Assembly (NCBI GenBank): GCA_023442465.1
Contig: JAEZZQ010000015.1
Coordinates: 186,001 to 250,000, forward strand
DNA: 64,000 nucleotides
Direction of reading: 5' to 3'
From: Bacillota bacterium
Lineage (GTDB): Bacteria > Bacillota > Clostridia > Lachnospirales > Lachnospiraceae
A program made the translations under genes and the position numbers. Shown here one piece after another: positions 33,990 through 42,687 of the stretch. How positions within the stretch are numbered: the first letter of the stretch is position 1; each line of letters starts with the position of its first letter. The notes under the pieces were generated by a model. That model did no database searches and had not been told where the DNA came from. It saw only the letters and a list, made by a program, of their open reading frames with translations.

Positions 33990-34478
33990 ATGATGGCAAA
34001 AGAAAAGGCTTCATTCAAGGAATTTTTATCGACGGTTGCGCAAGAACACCAAGTATTTGTCGAGGAACTTAATAACAAACTTATTGAGCAGGGGTGTGAG
34101 CTTGTAATCAAGGAAGCAAAAAGCGGTTACGCTGCTTCATACCAACTAAAGAAGAAAACAGTAATGAATTGGGTGTTTCGCAAGTCAGGTCCTTTGGCAC
34201 GGATTTACGGTGACAATGCTAGCAAGTATGAGGACATAATCGCTTCTCTGCCTGCTGATATGCAAAATAAAATGACTACTTCCCGTGACTGCAAGAGACT
34301 TATTGACCACAATGCTTGTAGCGCTACCTGTGTGAAAGGTTTTGTTTATGCCTTGAATGGCGATACACATAAAAAATGCCGTAATGACGGAATGTTCTTC
34401 CTGCTGACAAATGAAACAGCGGAACATATAGCAGGGCTAGTCTGTGCAGAGGTTGCTATGCGTAAGTTGACTTCATAG
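33990..34478 (+). CDS. Hypothetical protein with Cys/His-rich centre
   Basis: 162 residues from the first of two tandem ATG codons, with GAGGAAGGAAAAG upstream. The N-terminal half is basic and helical (ASFKEFLSTVAQEHQVF). The central part has a CKRLIDHNACSATCVKG cluster and a later THKKC, which could bind metal. No family was recognised. It lies 23 bases after the GNAT gene and is probably co-transcribed with it. Confidence 0.6.
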   Translation: MMAKEKASFKEFLSTVAQEHQVFVEELNNKLIEQGCELVIKEAKSGYAASYQLKKKTVMNWVFRKSGPLARIYGDNASKYEDIIASLPADMQNKMTTSRDCKRLIDHNACSATCVKGFVYALNGDTHKKCRNDGMFFLLTNETAEHIAGLVCAEVAMRKLTS

Positions 34479-34839
34479 TGACAGAAAGGTTAAAGCCGAT
34501 AAATTCCAATTTATTAACGTAGATTTACTAAAGGCATGGAGATCCTCGTGCCTTTAATCTGTATAAATATTCTACTTTTGCATAATACAAAATTTAAAAA
34601 TTAATTTGTTTACAGTCTGAACATTTCGCTCATTTTAATATAAATATAAACGAAATGTTTTTTATAAATAGTATTTTTTCTTTTGTCTCATTCCTTTACA
34701 ATATGGACAAGATATATAAAAATAGACTTTATTATATAATGCCAGTATTTATCAATGTTAGAAAGATTCAAATGAAAAGTATAAAATTTTTGAGTTTTAG
34801 CCATAAGGCTTTCCTTTATACTCATAGAAATTTATCTTA
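34479..34839. other. AT-rich intergenic region
   Basis: 361 bases between two convergent genes. A hairpin TAAAGGCA/TGCCTTTA lies at 34529-34556 and a terminator candidate at 34620-34663. No plausible gene was found; the short open frames here have no ribosome site and repetitive AT codons. Confidence 0.5.
34620..34663 (+). terminator. Terminator candidate after the 34.0-kb hypothetical gene
   Basis: The 9-bp stem AACATTTCG/CGAAATGTT with a long AT-rich loop is followed by TTTT. The long loop makes it only a candidate. Confidence 0.4.
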
Positions 34840-35646
34840 TCATACACTTATGGTAAGGCCAACACCAACTTCATATATGGGGATATAACTATTTATTTCA
34901 GTTTTAACCTTAAAGGAAACACAATGACAAGGGTATAATTCACTAATGTTGTTATCAAGAAAGTACTGAATGGTACTGTTTAACTGTGTATCGACATGAA
35001 ACAAATGGAAACCTCCGATTACTCCTAAAACTTTTTGATTATTACACACTTTCTTTGCATGTTCAATGATATTGCAAATACCGCTATGAGAGCATCCGGT
35101 TATAATAAAGAGTCCATTTTTGCCTTTATAAACTAAAGCGGAATCATCCAGGACATAATCGTCATACAGATCATTGCCAACTTTCTGTTTTCCTATAGGT
35201 TTGCGTATTTCAAAAGGACACAAATCCGGCACTTCCCCTAAAAATATCATATTTTCACTTATTGAAATCGGTGTCTTTGAGCAGGATAAAGTGCAAGTTT
35301 TATTTACCATTTCTTCTGTCAAATTAGAACTGATACATTCCCCATCCTCTCTTTTTTCCTTAAAAGCATCCGGATGAGCAATGAGTTTAACTTGTGATAA
35401 ATCGTATCGATCACTTAAGTGCAGAAAACCACCTGTATGATCATTATGTCCATGTGAAAACACTATTTTAGAGATTCTTCCCAAATCAATATGAAGTTTC
35501 TTTGCATTGTGAATAAGCACGTCAGAATATCCTGCATCAAATAATATCCTTTCGTTTCCGTCTTCTATGTAATAGCTAACAGCCGGCTCTCCTATGAAAT
35601 ACTGATCAATCAATGTGTTGTTATCTACTAATACTGTTAATTTCAC
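34840..35646 (-). CDS. MBL-fold metallo-hydrolase
   Basis: 268 residues from a GTG with AAGGAGGAAG upstream. The metal motif SHGHNDHTGG (H-x-H-x-D-H) lies at about 64-73, then ITGCSHSGICNII with the later His, then GGFHLF. This CSHSG arrangement is that of the archaeal dihydropterin-ribofuranosylaminobenzene-phosphate-synthase-like subgroup. The reaction is not known in bacteria of this type. Isolated gene, no obvious partner. Confidence 0.82.
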   Translation of the reverse strand: MKLTVLVDNNTLIDQYFIGEPAVSYYIEDGNERILFDAGYSDVLIHNAKKLHIDLGRISKIVFSHGHNDHTGGFLHLSDRYDLSQVKLIAHPDAFKEKREDGECISSNLTEEMVNKTCTLSCSKTPISISENMIFLGEVPDLCPFEIRKPIGKQKVGNDLYDDYVLDDSALVYKGKNGLFIITGCSHSGICNIIEHAKKVCNNQKVLGVIGGFHLFHVDTQLNSTIQYFLDNNISELYPCHCVSFKVKTEINSYIPIYEVGVGLTISV

Positions 35647-35688
35647 ATCTTCCTCCTTATAAATCTTCTAATTTATTTCCAGATAAAC

Positions 35689-35826
35689 TTAATATAAATA
35701 TGCTTTTAAAATGGCATACATAATCATGGCATAAGAAGCATAGATGTCCATTGGGTAATAGGTATCGTCCATTTTTCGGATATCATTAAAATCAGTACTT
35801 TCGCCTGTTCTGAACACTCTCTTATC
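35689..35826 (-). pseudogene. Open reading remnant directly after the methyltransferase stop
   Basis: Reading the minus strand in the same frame as the gene at 35827-36345, 45 sense codons follow its TAA stop without interruption and end in another TAA. The text includes FNDIRKMDDTYYPMDIYASY, which looks like real protein. A GTG start after six bases would give 42 residues, but no ribosome site is seen. It may be the 3' remnant of a deleted gene. Confidence 0.35.
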
Positions 35827-36345
35827 TTAAATATAACGTTTCACTTTTTCCATATAGTTTATGTACTCTTCACCAAACTCCTTAACGCACCATCTTTCCT
35901 CGGAAAGAATAATCCAATGTGCCGATATCTGAAATACAATTACTAAGGCAAATAAAATGAACGACCGTGTAAGTAAAACACAACCTAAGAAATAAATAAA
36001 ATATGACACATATATGGGATTGCGGGAAATACGATAAAGCCCTCTGAGATTTATTCCATTCTTTGCTGGCTTTGCAAAATTTGATATGGAAACAATACAC
36101 AATAGGATGCCGAAACTATATATGACTGTGCCGGGATAAAACCATGTTGAATCAATATTTATCTTGAGAAAACATAAATACAAGAATAAAAGTATGGTTG
36201 AGATTTGATATAACCAAAACGCAGCCTTTTCATTTCCGATCAGAGGCGGAAAGAACGCGGCACGTTTTAACGCTTCTTTATTTAACGACCGTAAAAGTCC
36301 GTATCTTATCAGTAAAAGTGGAATTAACAGCAAAAATCCGTTCAT
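35827..36345 (-). CDS. Isoprenylcysteine carboxyl methyltransferase-like membrane protein
   Basis: 172 residues with about four membrane helices, ATG after AAGGAG. The C-terminal half has the ICMT/PEMT pattern: LYRISRNPIYVSYFIYFLG, then EERWCVKEFGEEYINYMEKV, which in the family forms the S-adenosylmethionine site. Bacterial members methylate lipids or unknown small molecules; the substrate here is unknown. Confidence 0.78.
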   Translation of the reverse strand: MNGFLLLIPLLLIRYGLLRSLNKEALKRAAFFPPLIGNEKAAFWLYQISTILLFLYLCFLKINIDSTWFYPGTVIYSFGILLCIVSISNFAKPAKNGINLRGLYRISRNPIYVSYFIYFLGCVLLTRSFILFALVIVFQISAHWIILSEERWCVKEFGEEYINYMEKVKRYI

Positions 36346-36447
36346 TTTATACTCCTTATTATTAATTTATAATTATAATATAATGGGAAGTCAGCCTCCC
36401 TAAAAATTTAAATTCAGTGAAATTTCTCAATTTTTAGTTGTTATGCC

Positions 36448-37140
36448 TTAACCAAGTAATACTGAAAAATACGGCTCCTTTCTTTCCAAACGCTCTCTGC
36501 CATATTTGCTGATTTTATAAACATTGCCATCCGTTAACTCATATGATATTTTATTTAGCTCCTTTTCTGAACTACCATAAGAATACCAACTCCATTTAAC
36601 CATTTTTGCCTGCTTAATGCTAAATTCCTTGTCTGTATTGATCACTCCTAATGGTTCAAAAACTATCAGACGTTCCCACTCATCAAAGACAATTTCTAAC
36701 ACATCATCTTGATAAGAATAATTTTTAATTGTGTGGAAATTATCTCCCGGCCTTCCAAACCAATCTCCAAAGAAACAAAGAGAGCCTCCCGGCTTTTTTA
36801 TTTTAAAGGAATATAAAACCTTGTTTTTCGTCTTTGGCATTAGTATTTCCTTCACTGTTTCACTTGCCTCATGTAACGCTTCCAAATAGCTTTTTTTTAA
36901 TTTTATTTGCCGATTGTCTGACTCAAATTTTAGTAAATATTCATTATTGTCGTTTGCTGTAACAGTTCCAATAGAATTCTCTCCAAGTAAAATGGAACAT
37001 GGAGTTACCGATCCATATCCGTATTCGCATTCTAAGAGTATTTCTCTCTTACATTCCGGGCAAAACACTATAAAATTTGCACTAGACATGTATGAAACTT
37101 TACAGTCACAATACTTACATTCAATTGTATGCATCTTCAT
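36448..37140 (-). CDS. Hypothetical protein with N-terminal zinc ribbon
   Basis: 230 residues. The first 35 residues contain two Cys pairs, CKYCDC and CPEC, like a zinc ribbon. The rest is a mixed alpha/beta sequence with several Trp (SLCFFGDWFGRPGDNF, KMVKWSWYSYG) and no recognised domain. The ribosome site is weak (AGAGAAAA). It is an isolated gene in the AT-rich stretch. Confidence 0.55.
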   Translation of the reverse strand: MKMHTIECKYCDCKVSYMSSANFIVFCPECKREILLECEYGYGSVTPCSILLGENSIGTVTANDNNEYLLKFESDNRQIKLKKSYLEALHEASETVKEILMPKTKNKVLYSFKIKKPGGSLCFFGDWFGRPGDNFHTIKNYSYQDDVLEIVFDEWERLIVFEPLGVINTDKEFSIKQAKMVKWSWYSYGSSEKELNKISYELTDGNVYKISKYGRERLERKEPYFSVLLG

Positions 37141-37274
37141 TTTTCTCTAACCATCCCTCATCAAATCTAATTAATCTGTTATTTTTGTTTTAATAATCTT
37201 TATAAATGTAATGGAAAATATAAAATTTAATCTTAAATCAATGAACTTTTGCTATTACTCCCAAGATGCTCTCA

Positions 37275-37868
37275 TTATATCTGCCGAGGCTTTTGAAGCA
37301 TTTCTACGCACAAGACAATTGTCCCCACCCCATACCCCAACGGTGCCAGATACCATAAATTTTCATTAATAAAAATTGTCCCCCAAAATCCAGCTTGACA
37401 TAGAATGCCGCAAACCGACAATTCAATTTTTTGTCTTTTTAATATCTTTCTTTTAGCGGATAAGCAATAAGCCGTCGTTATAAAAGCAAGTCCCATAAAA
37501 AATCCCCATGCTATATAATCAATCGCCATTTCCACGGATGGCCAATAACCTATTTGAAGATATGTAGGAATAAATAGCCCTTCTGCAATCAGCTTTCTTG
37601 TAACGGCAATGTTTACAAAGTGTGCGGTACTGGTTAAGACAATAGTACATGTCATAAAAATAATGATGAGATTCTTTAACACCGGCTTTGCCTCGTCGTT
37701 GCTTTGGGATATATTAAGGAGTATTAATAGCATAATTGGAGCAGAAAAGATTGTTATAACTTCCCATAGGGTTAACAACATGTCCGATTTTATAATCAAA
37801 TATAAAATAACTGTTATAGTATATACTAAAACATCTACGATACCTAATATTGCAATTTTATTTTTCAT
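37275..37868 (-). CDS. Hypothetical multi-pass membrane protein
   Basis: 197 residues with about six hydrophobic segments and short polar loops, ATG after TGGAGAAC. No motif was recognised. AT-rich codon use like its neighbours. Confidence 0.6.
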   Translation of the reverse strand: MKNKIAILGIVDVLVYTITVILYLIIKSDMLLTLWEVITIFSAPIMLLILLNISQSNDEAKPVLKNLIIIFMTCTIVLTSTAHFVNIAVTRKLIAEGLFIPTYLQIGYWPSVEMAIDYIAWGFFMGLAFITTAYCLSAKRKILKRQKIELSVCGILCQAGFWGTIFINENLWYLAPLGYGVGTIVLCVEMLQKPRQI

Positions 37869-37951
37869 TCTTGTTCTCCATTTCTTTAGAAGTGGACTTT
37901 ATCAAAAATTATCAGTATTTATAAAGGATACTAGGTATAAAAATAAATATT

Positions 37952-38656
37952 TTATATCTTTTTATTGATATTGGCAATTCTTATTCCCAGCTTTTTGTTT
38001 AGTATATTCTGCTTTTCTTGTATCTCCTCAAGACCTTTCATCGCATATTGCCTTACGCCATCTGGAGTTCTTACATCATTAATTACTTGGCTGGCTGAAG
38101 CAATTCTCCTATAGTTATCCGCTGATTCGCCAAGCTGTCTGGCTATATGCTCCTCTTCTTCTCTTTCATCCTGTTTACCTGCAAGAGCTAAATCATAAAG
38201 AGTTTCTATAGCCCCCGAAATATCAAAGATGGGTGGAGAATTATAACTTAATGATGTGACTTTAATAGCATCCTCGTCCTTGAAATCTATTATTGGGGTA
38301 AAAGTATTTCTTTCACAAAAAAATACTATTGGTCTGCTGTAATTAAAAATAATATGCCAAAAAGCTTCGGGATTATTGTCTTTTGTAGTTAGTTTTATGT
38401 AATTGTCCTCTTTGTATTCGAACAATTCTTTAATGGACTTTTTCGGAAAGAGCATTACCGATTTTTTGGCTACTACAAACTGGGAATCAATTGCTCCGTT
38501 TTGCAAAAGCTCACATATTTTTGTGATTATTAGAATTTTATTATAGTTATTACAAGTCTCATCAATATATCGATTAATAGACCACATTGGAAACTCTTCG
38601 GCTTTATCACCTATTAATTTAATAGTGCCCAGCTCTTTGCTTTCAAATTCTATCAA
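37952..38656 (-). CDS. Hypothetical cytosolic protein, partner of the 38.7-kb membrane protein
   Basis: 234 residues from a TTG at 38656 that has AGGAGGG eight bases upstream; a longer reading to 38722 lies before that ribosome site. No membrane segment. The middle has VVAKKSVMLFPKKS and WHIIFNYSRPIVFFCE; the C-terminal third is charged and helical, with EREEEEHIARQLGESADNYR and then LEEIQEKQNILNKKLG. No domain was recognised. It follows the small membrane protein gene by 91 bases in the same direction. Confidence 0.6.
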   Translation of the reverse strand: MIEFESKELGTIKLIGDKAEEFPMWSINRYIDETCNNYNKILIITKICELLQNGAIDSQFVVAKKSVMLFPKKSIKELFEYKEDNYIKLTTKDNNPEAFWHIIFNYSRPIVFFCERNTFTPIIDFKDEDAIKVTSLSYNSPPIFDISGAIETLYDLALAGKQDEREEEEHIARQLGESADNYRRIASASQVINDVRTPDGVRQYAMKGLEEIQEKQNILNKKLGIRIANINKKI

Positions 38657-38747
38657 TTTAATATCCCTCCTATCACATTTTATTAAATTTCTTGTAAAAA
38701 TTGCTTTTTTTCCAGCCTCCAATTCTAATCAACAGCATTCCATATGC

Positions 38748-39095
38748 TTAGGTTCTGTCAATGTAGCCTTTAATTTTTAGTTTTAAATCTTTGGAAACAA
38801 ACTTGTTTTTAGAAATCTCACTCCAAATTTTATCCTTGGACTTAACTTTTAATTGTTCCTTCACAACTGCAATAACAATAGCATCATAGCCATAATCTAC
38901 AGCTAAATTGGATACAATTCCAATAACTCCAAGTGTTATCATTCCCCCTATCATGCCACCTGGACCAAGAGCAGCCATTGCAGCAGTAAATGCAGCCGCC
39001 CCTACAAGTCCTGCAGTCATTGCGGAAGTAAGTGCTACTACGAAAACTATTCCCATGACACCGAAGGGAGCCAATAGTTTAACCAGTTTATCCAT
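38748..39095 (-). CDS. Small Gly/Ala-rich membrane protein, unknown function
   Basis: 115 residues, ATG eight bases after AAGGAG. The first 70 residues are strongly hydrophobic and rich in Gly and Ala (LVGAAAFTAAMAALGPGGMIGG), predicted as two or three membrane helices. The last 40 are Lys-rich and helical (KSKDKIWSEISKNKF). The pattern resembles small pore- or effector-like membrane proteins found beside cytosolic partners, but no family was identified. Upstream is a long non-coding AT-rich region. Confidence 0.65.
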   Translation of the reverse strand: MDKLVKLLAPFGVMGIVFVVALTSAMTAGLVGAAAFTAAMAALGPGGMIGGMITLGVIGIVSNLAVDYGYDAIVIAVVKEQLKVKSKDKIWSEISKNKFVSKDLKLKIKGYIDRT

Positions 39096-39572
39096 AAATA
39101 TTTCTCCTTCATATATGAATTTATCTAATTATTTACTTTTTCATATGAAATTCCCCATTATTGCTAAACTAAGAAAAAATCCGTCCAGACATAATCATAG
39201 ACGGATTTCTATTATTTAAGATATTAAATTTAAATGCAAAGTAAAGTTCTTGAATCATGCATCCCCCTTACATAGTTGTCAAAATTTACTATATTATATC
39301 ATAAAAAATAAAAATAAGGTATTATTAATTTTTATTCAATATATAATTTGTTTATTCACACCTATTTAAAAGAGATATTTATTCACTGCAATCAAAAATC
39401 AAAAAGATAAACTTTAAAATACCATAAGTAATCTTCTATCAGAAGTTTTTAAGACTTTCATAAACTCAAAATAAAGATAACCCCTATTTCCTCACAACTG
39501 AACTAACTGAACCTTAACAAAAATTATTAATATTTATCACTGTCTAATAAGCAAAGAAATAAAACTAAATTC
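39096..39572. other. AT-rich non-coding region
   Basis: 477 bases with no believable gene. It holds a minus-strand terminator at 39171-39208. A TTGACA on the minus strand near 39280 is followed 17 bases later by CATGAT, a weak promoter candidate that would lie upstream of that terminator. Many short A/T runs are present. Confidence 0.5.
39171..39208 (-). terminator. Intrinsic terminator, minus strand
   Basis: The 9-bp stem AAATCCGTC/GACGGATTT with a 14-base loop is followed on the minus strand by a T-run. It would end transcripts of the ABC exporter operon, or a short RNA started within the preceding 365 bases. Confidence 0.6.
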
Positions 39573-40289
39573 TCAAGTCCTTTGCAGTCTTTTCAACAGA
39601 AAAATGCATAATATAATCGCGCCTAATAGGATGGCCGCCAAAGGCCACAAGCTGCCAAAATAAAAAATGGCGTCCGACATCATTTTATATCCCCAAGTCG
39701 CAGGAAATATTTTTCCTGCCATCTTAAAAAATCCGGGTAATAAATCAACAGGGAACATAATTCCTGACAGCATAATGGAAGGCAAAAATATCACCTGTGA
39801 GATCATGGTAAGTTTTGCTTGATTTTTTACCGATAGCCCCAAGACACATCCAATACTTAATGATACCGCAATAAAAACTGCCAATGAGACAAAATACAGC
39901 GGCAGATTTGCTGGAGGTGCCGCATCAAAAGCGATGGGAGCAACAATATATATTATAGTACACATAATCAATAAATGAATAAACGCGGATAAGAACATCG
40001 AGGCCAAACCAAGATACAACGGCACCCCGTTGGCCTTGTATACTTTCTTTATATCGCTTCCGTAAATCTCTACAAGGGAAGGAGGCAAGCCCATCAGTGC
40101 TCCTGTTGATACCCCCAGCACGGTCATGGATTGTATAAGCGTATATTTGGCTGCCGGATTTATGGATGTGAATATTCCTCCCATAACAGCAAAAAATAAA
40201 AGAGGAACCACATAACAAGTAATCAACAGTGATTTACTCCGTATATCCAGTTTCCATTGCAATGCTACTCCGTACATAAATGCACTCAT
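39573..40289 (-). CDS. ABC-2 type transporter permease
   Basis: 238 residues with six membrane helices in the ABC-2 pattern. Motifs include FFAVMGGIFTSINPAAKY after helix 1 and LSGIMFPVDLLPGFFKMAGKIFP before the last helices, as in DrrB/YadH-type permeases. The start overlaps the ATPase stop by four bases. It pairs with the ATPase to export an unknown substrate. Confidence 0.87.
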   Translation of the reverse strand: MSAFMYGVALQWKLDIRSKSLLITCYVVPLLFFAVMGGIFTSINPAAKYTLIQSMTVLGVSTGALMGLPPSLVEIYGSDIKKVYKANGVPLYLGLASMFLSAFIHLLIMCTIIYIVAPIAFDAAPPANLPLYFVSLAVFIAVSLSIGCVLGLSVKNQAKLTMISQVIFLPSIMLSGIMFPVDLLPGFFKMAGKIFPATWGYKMMSDAIFYFGSLWPLAAILLGAIILCIFLLKRLQRT

Positions 40290-41101
40290 TTGCTATTCCC
40301 CCTTGCTATATCGATAAAATGCTGTTCAAGCGTTCCCCTGTCTATTTTGATATCCAGAACATTAATTCCCCGCTGCTTGAAATCTTTAAGTAAAGTTAGC
40401 ATAGTATCTCCGATGTTATCGGATTCAAAACTTTTATCACCTTGCTCAGTTTTAATGTGAAGGGTATAACGTTTACGGATTTTTGAAGTCAATTCTGCAA
40501 CAGTACCCATAAAAACAATATTGCCGTCATTCAGTATAGCGATGCGGTCACATAAGCTTTCAACCTCTGCCATATCATGACTGGCTAAAATGATTGTCTT
40601 TCCCTGTTCTTTTAATTTACGTATTTGATCATGAAGAGATACTCTGCCTTCCACATCAAGCCCGGCCGTAGGCTCATCCAAAAACACAATATCCGGGGCG
40701 CTGATTAAGGCAAGGGCAAGATGCAAACGCCTTTTTTGTCCTGTAGACATATCTGTATACGTCTTTTTCTTCAGCTCATTGATTCCAAGAGCGTCAAGCA
40801 TAGGATAGTCTATGTTTGTTTTATTCCATTTTGCAAATAACCTCACAGCTTCCATCGGTTTAATATGGTCAGGGAGAGATGCTGATTGCAGCTGAATCCC
40901 TATTCTTCCGTTCACCACAATATTGCCGCTGTCATACTTTCGTAAGCTCTCAATACATTCAAGGGCTGTGGTCTTGCCTGCACCGTTTACACCAAGCAAT
41001 GCAAAGATTTCACCCTTTTCAACATTAAAATTTATTTCCTTCAATACTGTATGATTGCCATAATTTTTCTTTAACCTGTCAACTTGTATGGCATAGCTCA
41101 T
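40286..41101 (-). CDS. ABC transporter ATP-binding protein
   Basis: 271 residues. Walker A LGVNGAGKTTALE, signature DMSTGQKRRLHLALAL (STGQK variant of LSGGQ), Walker B IVFLDEPTAGLD and the switch His in LASHDMAE. The C-terminal 60 residues resemble the DrrA/CcmA regulatory tail. Overlaps merR upstream and the permease downstream by four bases each, so the three genes form one coupled operon. Confidence 0.92.
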   Translation of the reverse strand: MSYAIQVDRLKKNYGNHTVLKEINFNVEKGEIFALLGVNGAGKTTALECIESLRKYDSGNIVVNGRIGIQLQSASLPDHIKPMEAVRLFAKWNKTNIDYPMLDALGINELKKKTYTDMSTGQKRRLHLALALISAPDIVFLDEPTAGLDVEGRVSLHDQIRKLKEQGKTIILASHDMAEVESLCDRIAILNDGNIVFMGTVAELTSKIRKRYTLHIKTEQGDKSFESDNIGDTMLTLLKDFKQRGINVLDIKIDRGTLEQHFIDIARGNSK

Positions 41102-41898
41102 TTTGTACCCTCCTCTAGCGGGTTATAACCCAATGCTGTAAAATAGGCTCCCAAAGCAGGTTCAATAAAAGCGCTGGCAATCGCTTGTTTTTGTTTCCAT
41201 TCGTTGTCGGGGCCATTAAGGTTCTCAGTTTCCATAAGTTTAGGAAGCATACTCATATCTCCGCCCGTAAAGTCCATAAGCATTTCCCAAAACTCTTTGG
41301 CAAAGTTTTGGCCCTTTTCGCTTTCAGGCGGCACACCGTCTTTCTGAAGCCGTATTGCTTCATCCTGCAAACGTGTGAATTTCTCCATCAGCGCGTGTCC
41401 GCTATCCATATCGAAGCGGTTTCGAAAGTGATCAAGGGTCTTATCATCGAAATGCTTGATAAGCCAGTAGAATTCGTTTTTCATTTGCAGATTCACGATA
41501 ATATCAGCATATTTCTTAAAATCTACCGATTGCATTTGCAGTACTTCTGCCCGCAGCTTTTCTATGTCTTTTAGGGATTCTGATAAATCTTCCAGCTTCT
41601 TCCTTATATCGTCGGCTTGTTCTGTAAGCGCACCTGCAACATCGGCGGGGGAATCCAGTGAGATTAGACGATTTTTAATGTTATCCAATGAAAAACCCAG
41701 ATGTTTCAGTGACAGAATTTGATATAGTTTAATTACATCCTTGGCGGTATAAAGTCTGCGGCCCCCTTCACTTTCTGACGATGGGGAAAGCAGACCTTCT
41801 TTATCGTAGTATTGCAAGGTGCGTACGGTAACCCCCATTTTCCTTCCAACCTCGCCAACTGTCATATATCCTTCCGGTATCGCTTTGTGCTTTTCCAT
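41098..41898 (-). CDS. MerR-family regulator with C-terminal TipAS-like domain
   Basis: 266 residues, AGGAGG eight bases upstream. The N-terminal winged helix (TVGEVGRKMGVTVRTLQYYD, then GGRRLYTAKDV) is typical of MerR. A coiled-coil linker (about 75-120) and a helical effector domain follow, with GHALMEKFTRLQDEAIRLQK as in TipAS proteins that bind drugs. It is the first gene of the exporter operon and likely autoregulates it through the unusual promoter at 41919-41949. Confidence 0.88.
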   Translation of the reverse strand: MEKHKAIPEGYMTVGEVGRKMGVTVRTLQYYDKEGLLSPSSESEGGRRLYTAKDVIKLYQILSLKHLGFSLDNIKNRLISLDSPADVAGALTEQADDIRKKLEDLSESLKDIEKLRAEVLQMQSVDFKKYADIIVNLQMKNEFYWLIKHFDDKTLDHFRNRFDMDSGHALMEKFTRLQDEAIRLQKDGVPPESEKGQNFAKEFWEMLMDFTGGDMSMLPKLMETENLNGPDNEWKQKQAIASAFIEPALGAYFTALGYNPLEEGTK

Positions 41899-41918
41899 AT
41901 TTGTAACCTCCTGACTAC

Positions 41919-41949
41919 ATTATAATTCATTACGCTACGTCACATACAA
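41919..41949 (-). promoter_or_regulatory. MerR-type promoter with 19-bp spacer and central dyad
   Basis: Minus strand TTGTAT, 19-base spacer, TATAAT. The overlong spacer contains an imperfect dyad TGACGTAGCGTAA. This is the geometry that MerR-family activators correct by DNA twisting. It lies just upstream of the merR gene. Confidence 0.7.
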
Positions 41950-42021
41950 GATATTTTATGTTTTCCTGATATTTTTTTATGTGATTTGTAATTCTAATTG
42001 TATGCTATGTATTTTAAACAA

Positions 42022-42062
42022 AACAAAAGTGTACTTTGCACACTCTCGCTGCCAGGTACTTT
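42022..42062. repeat. Short dispersed repeat B, copy 1
   Basis: The 41-base sequence beginning AACAAAAGTGTACTTTG and ending GCTGCCAGGTACTTT matches 48734-48773 at most positions. It contains a small AGTGT/ACACT hairpin. Both copies lie in intergenic DNA. Confidence 0.6.
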
Positions 42063-42116
42063 GTCAGCCACAGCTTTTACCTGGAACGGGTAGCTGCACA
42101 TCGTTTACCTAGAATA

Positions 42117-42160
42117 TAAAAAAACTCCATTCATTAGATTTTTTGTCTAATAAATGGAGT
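42117..42160 (-). terminator. Terminator of the YneA-like gene
   Basis: A 15-position stem from ACTCCATTCATTAGA and TCTAATAAATGGAGT (one mismatch) is followed on the minus strand by seven T. It may also act on the plus strand. Confidence 0.75.
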
Positions 42161-42208
42161 CTTTCATTTGACATGACGCTTTTTTATTGGAAGATTATTC
42201 TTTAAATA

Positions 42209-42580
42209 TTACAGAGAACCATTAATAAACTCCGCAGAATAGTAAGGAATGATAAGATAATTTCCAGCAACAATTTTATCATCGCGCAGACCATTTATCT
42301 TTATTAATTCATTTACATAGCTTTCCGCCGATGTATAATTGTCATCCATGTGCACGGAAGCGATGGACATCAGCGTATCGCCGCGTTGTATAATGATACT
42401 TTTGTAATATTTATATTCAATATCGTCAGAACCAGACTTCGCGTTGGATAAAAAAACATTGACCCCTAAGGATAACGTTGCTACGAGAAAAAATGTCATT
42501 GCAAATAAAAATATATTCTTTCTTCGCTGACGCTTCCTTCTCAATTTATTGTTTAAAATTCTTCTTTCACTTTTACCCAT
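42209..42580 (-). CDS. LysM-domain membrane protein, YneA-like SOS cell-division inhibitor
   Basis: 123 residues. A very basic N-terminus (LRRKRQRRK), one membrane helix (about 23-43), then an external LysM domain (IIIQRGDTLMSIASVHMDD to GNYLIIPYYS). Size, topology and divergent position next to lexA match Bacillus YneA, which blocks division during the SOS response. Sequence identity to YneA is low, so the role is inferred. The shared intergenic region carries four LexA-like boxes. Confidence 0.75.
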   Translation of the reverse strand: MGKSERRILNNKLRRKRQRRKNIFLFAMTFFLVATLSLGVNVFLSNAKSGSDDIEYKYYKSIIIQRGDTLMSIASVHMDDNYTSAESYVNELIKINGLRDDKIVAGNYLIIPYYSAEFINGSL

Positions 42581-42687
42581 TTGTAACCACGCTCCTTCCG
42601 CTCTTTTTATTACGAACCTAAAACCATTATTCTATATGTAAGTCATCGATACATCGGCCATTCTAAAACTTATTATAAAGCCCGGAA

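Noticed and set aside
34655..34888. 77-codon plus-strand frame in the AT-rich gap
   Set aside because: No ribosome site, AT-driven Phe/Tyr/Ile composition, and it runs into the 3' end of the convergent MBL-fold gene.
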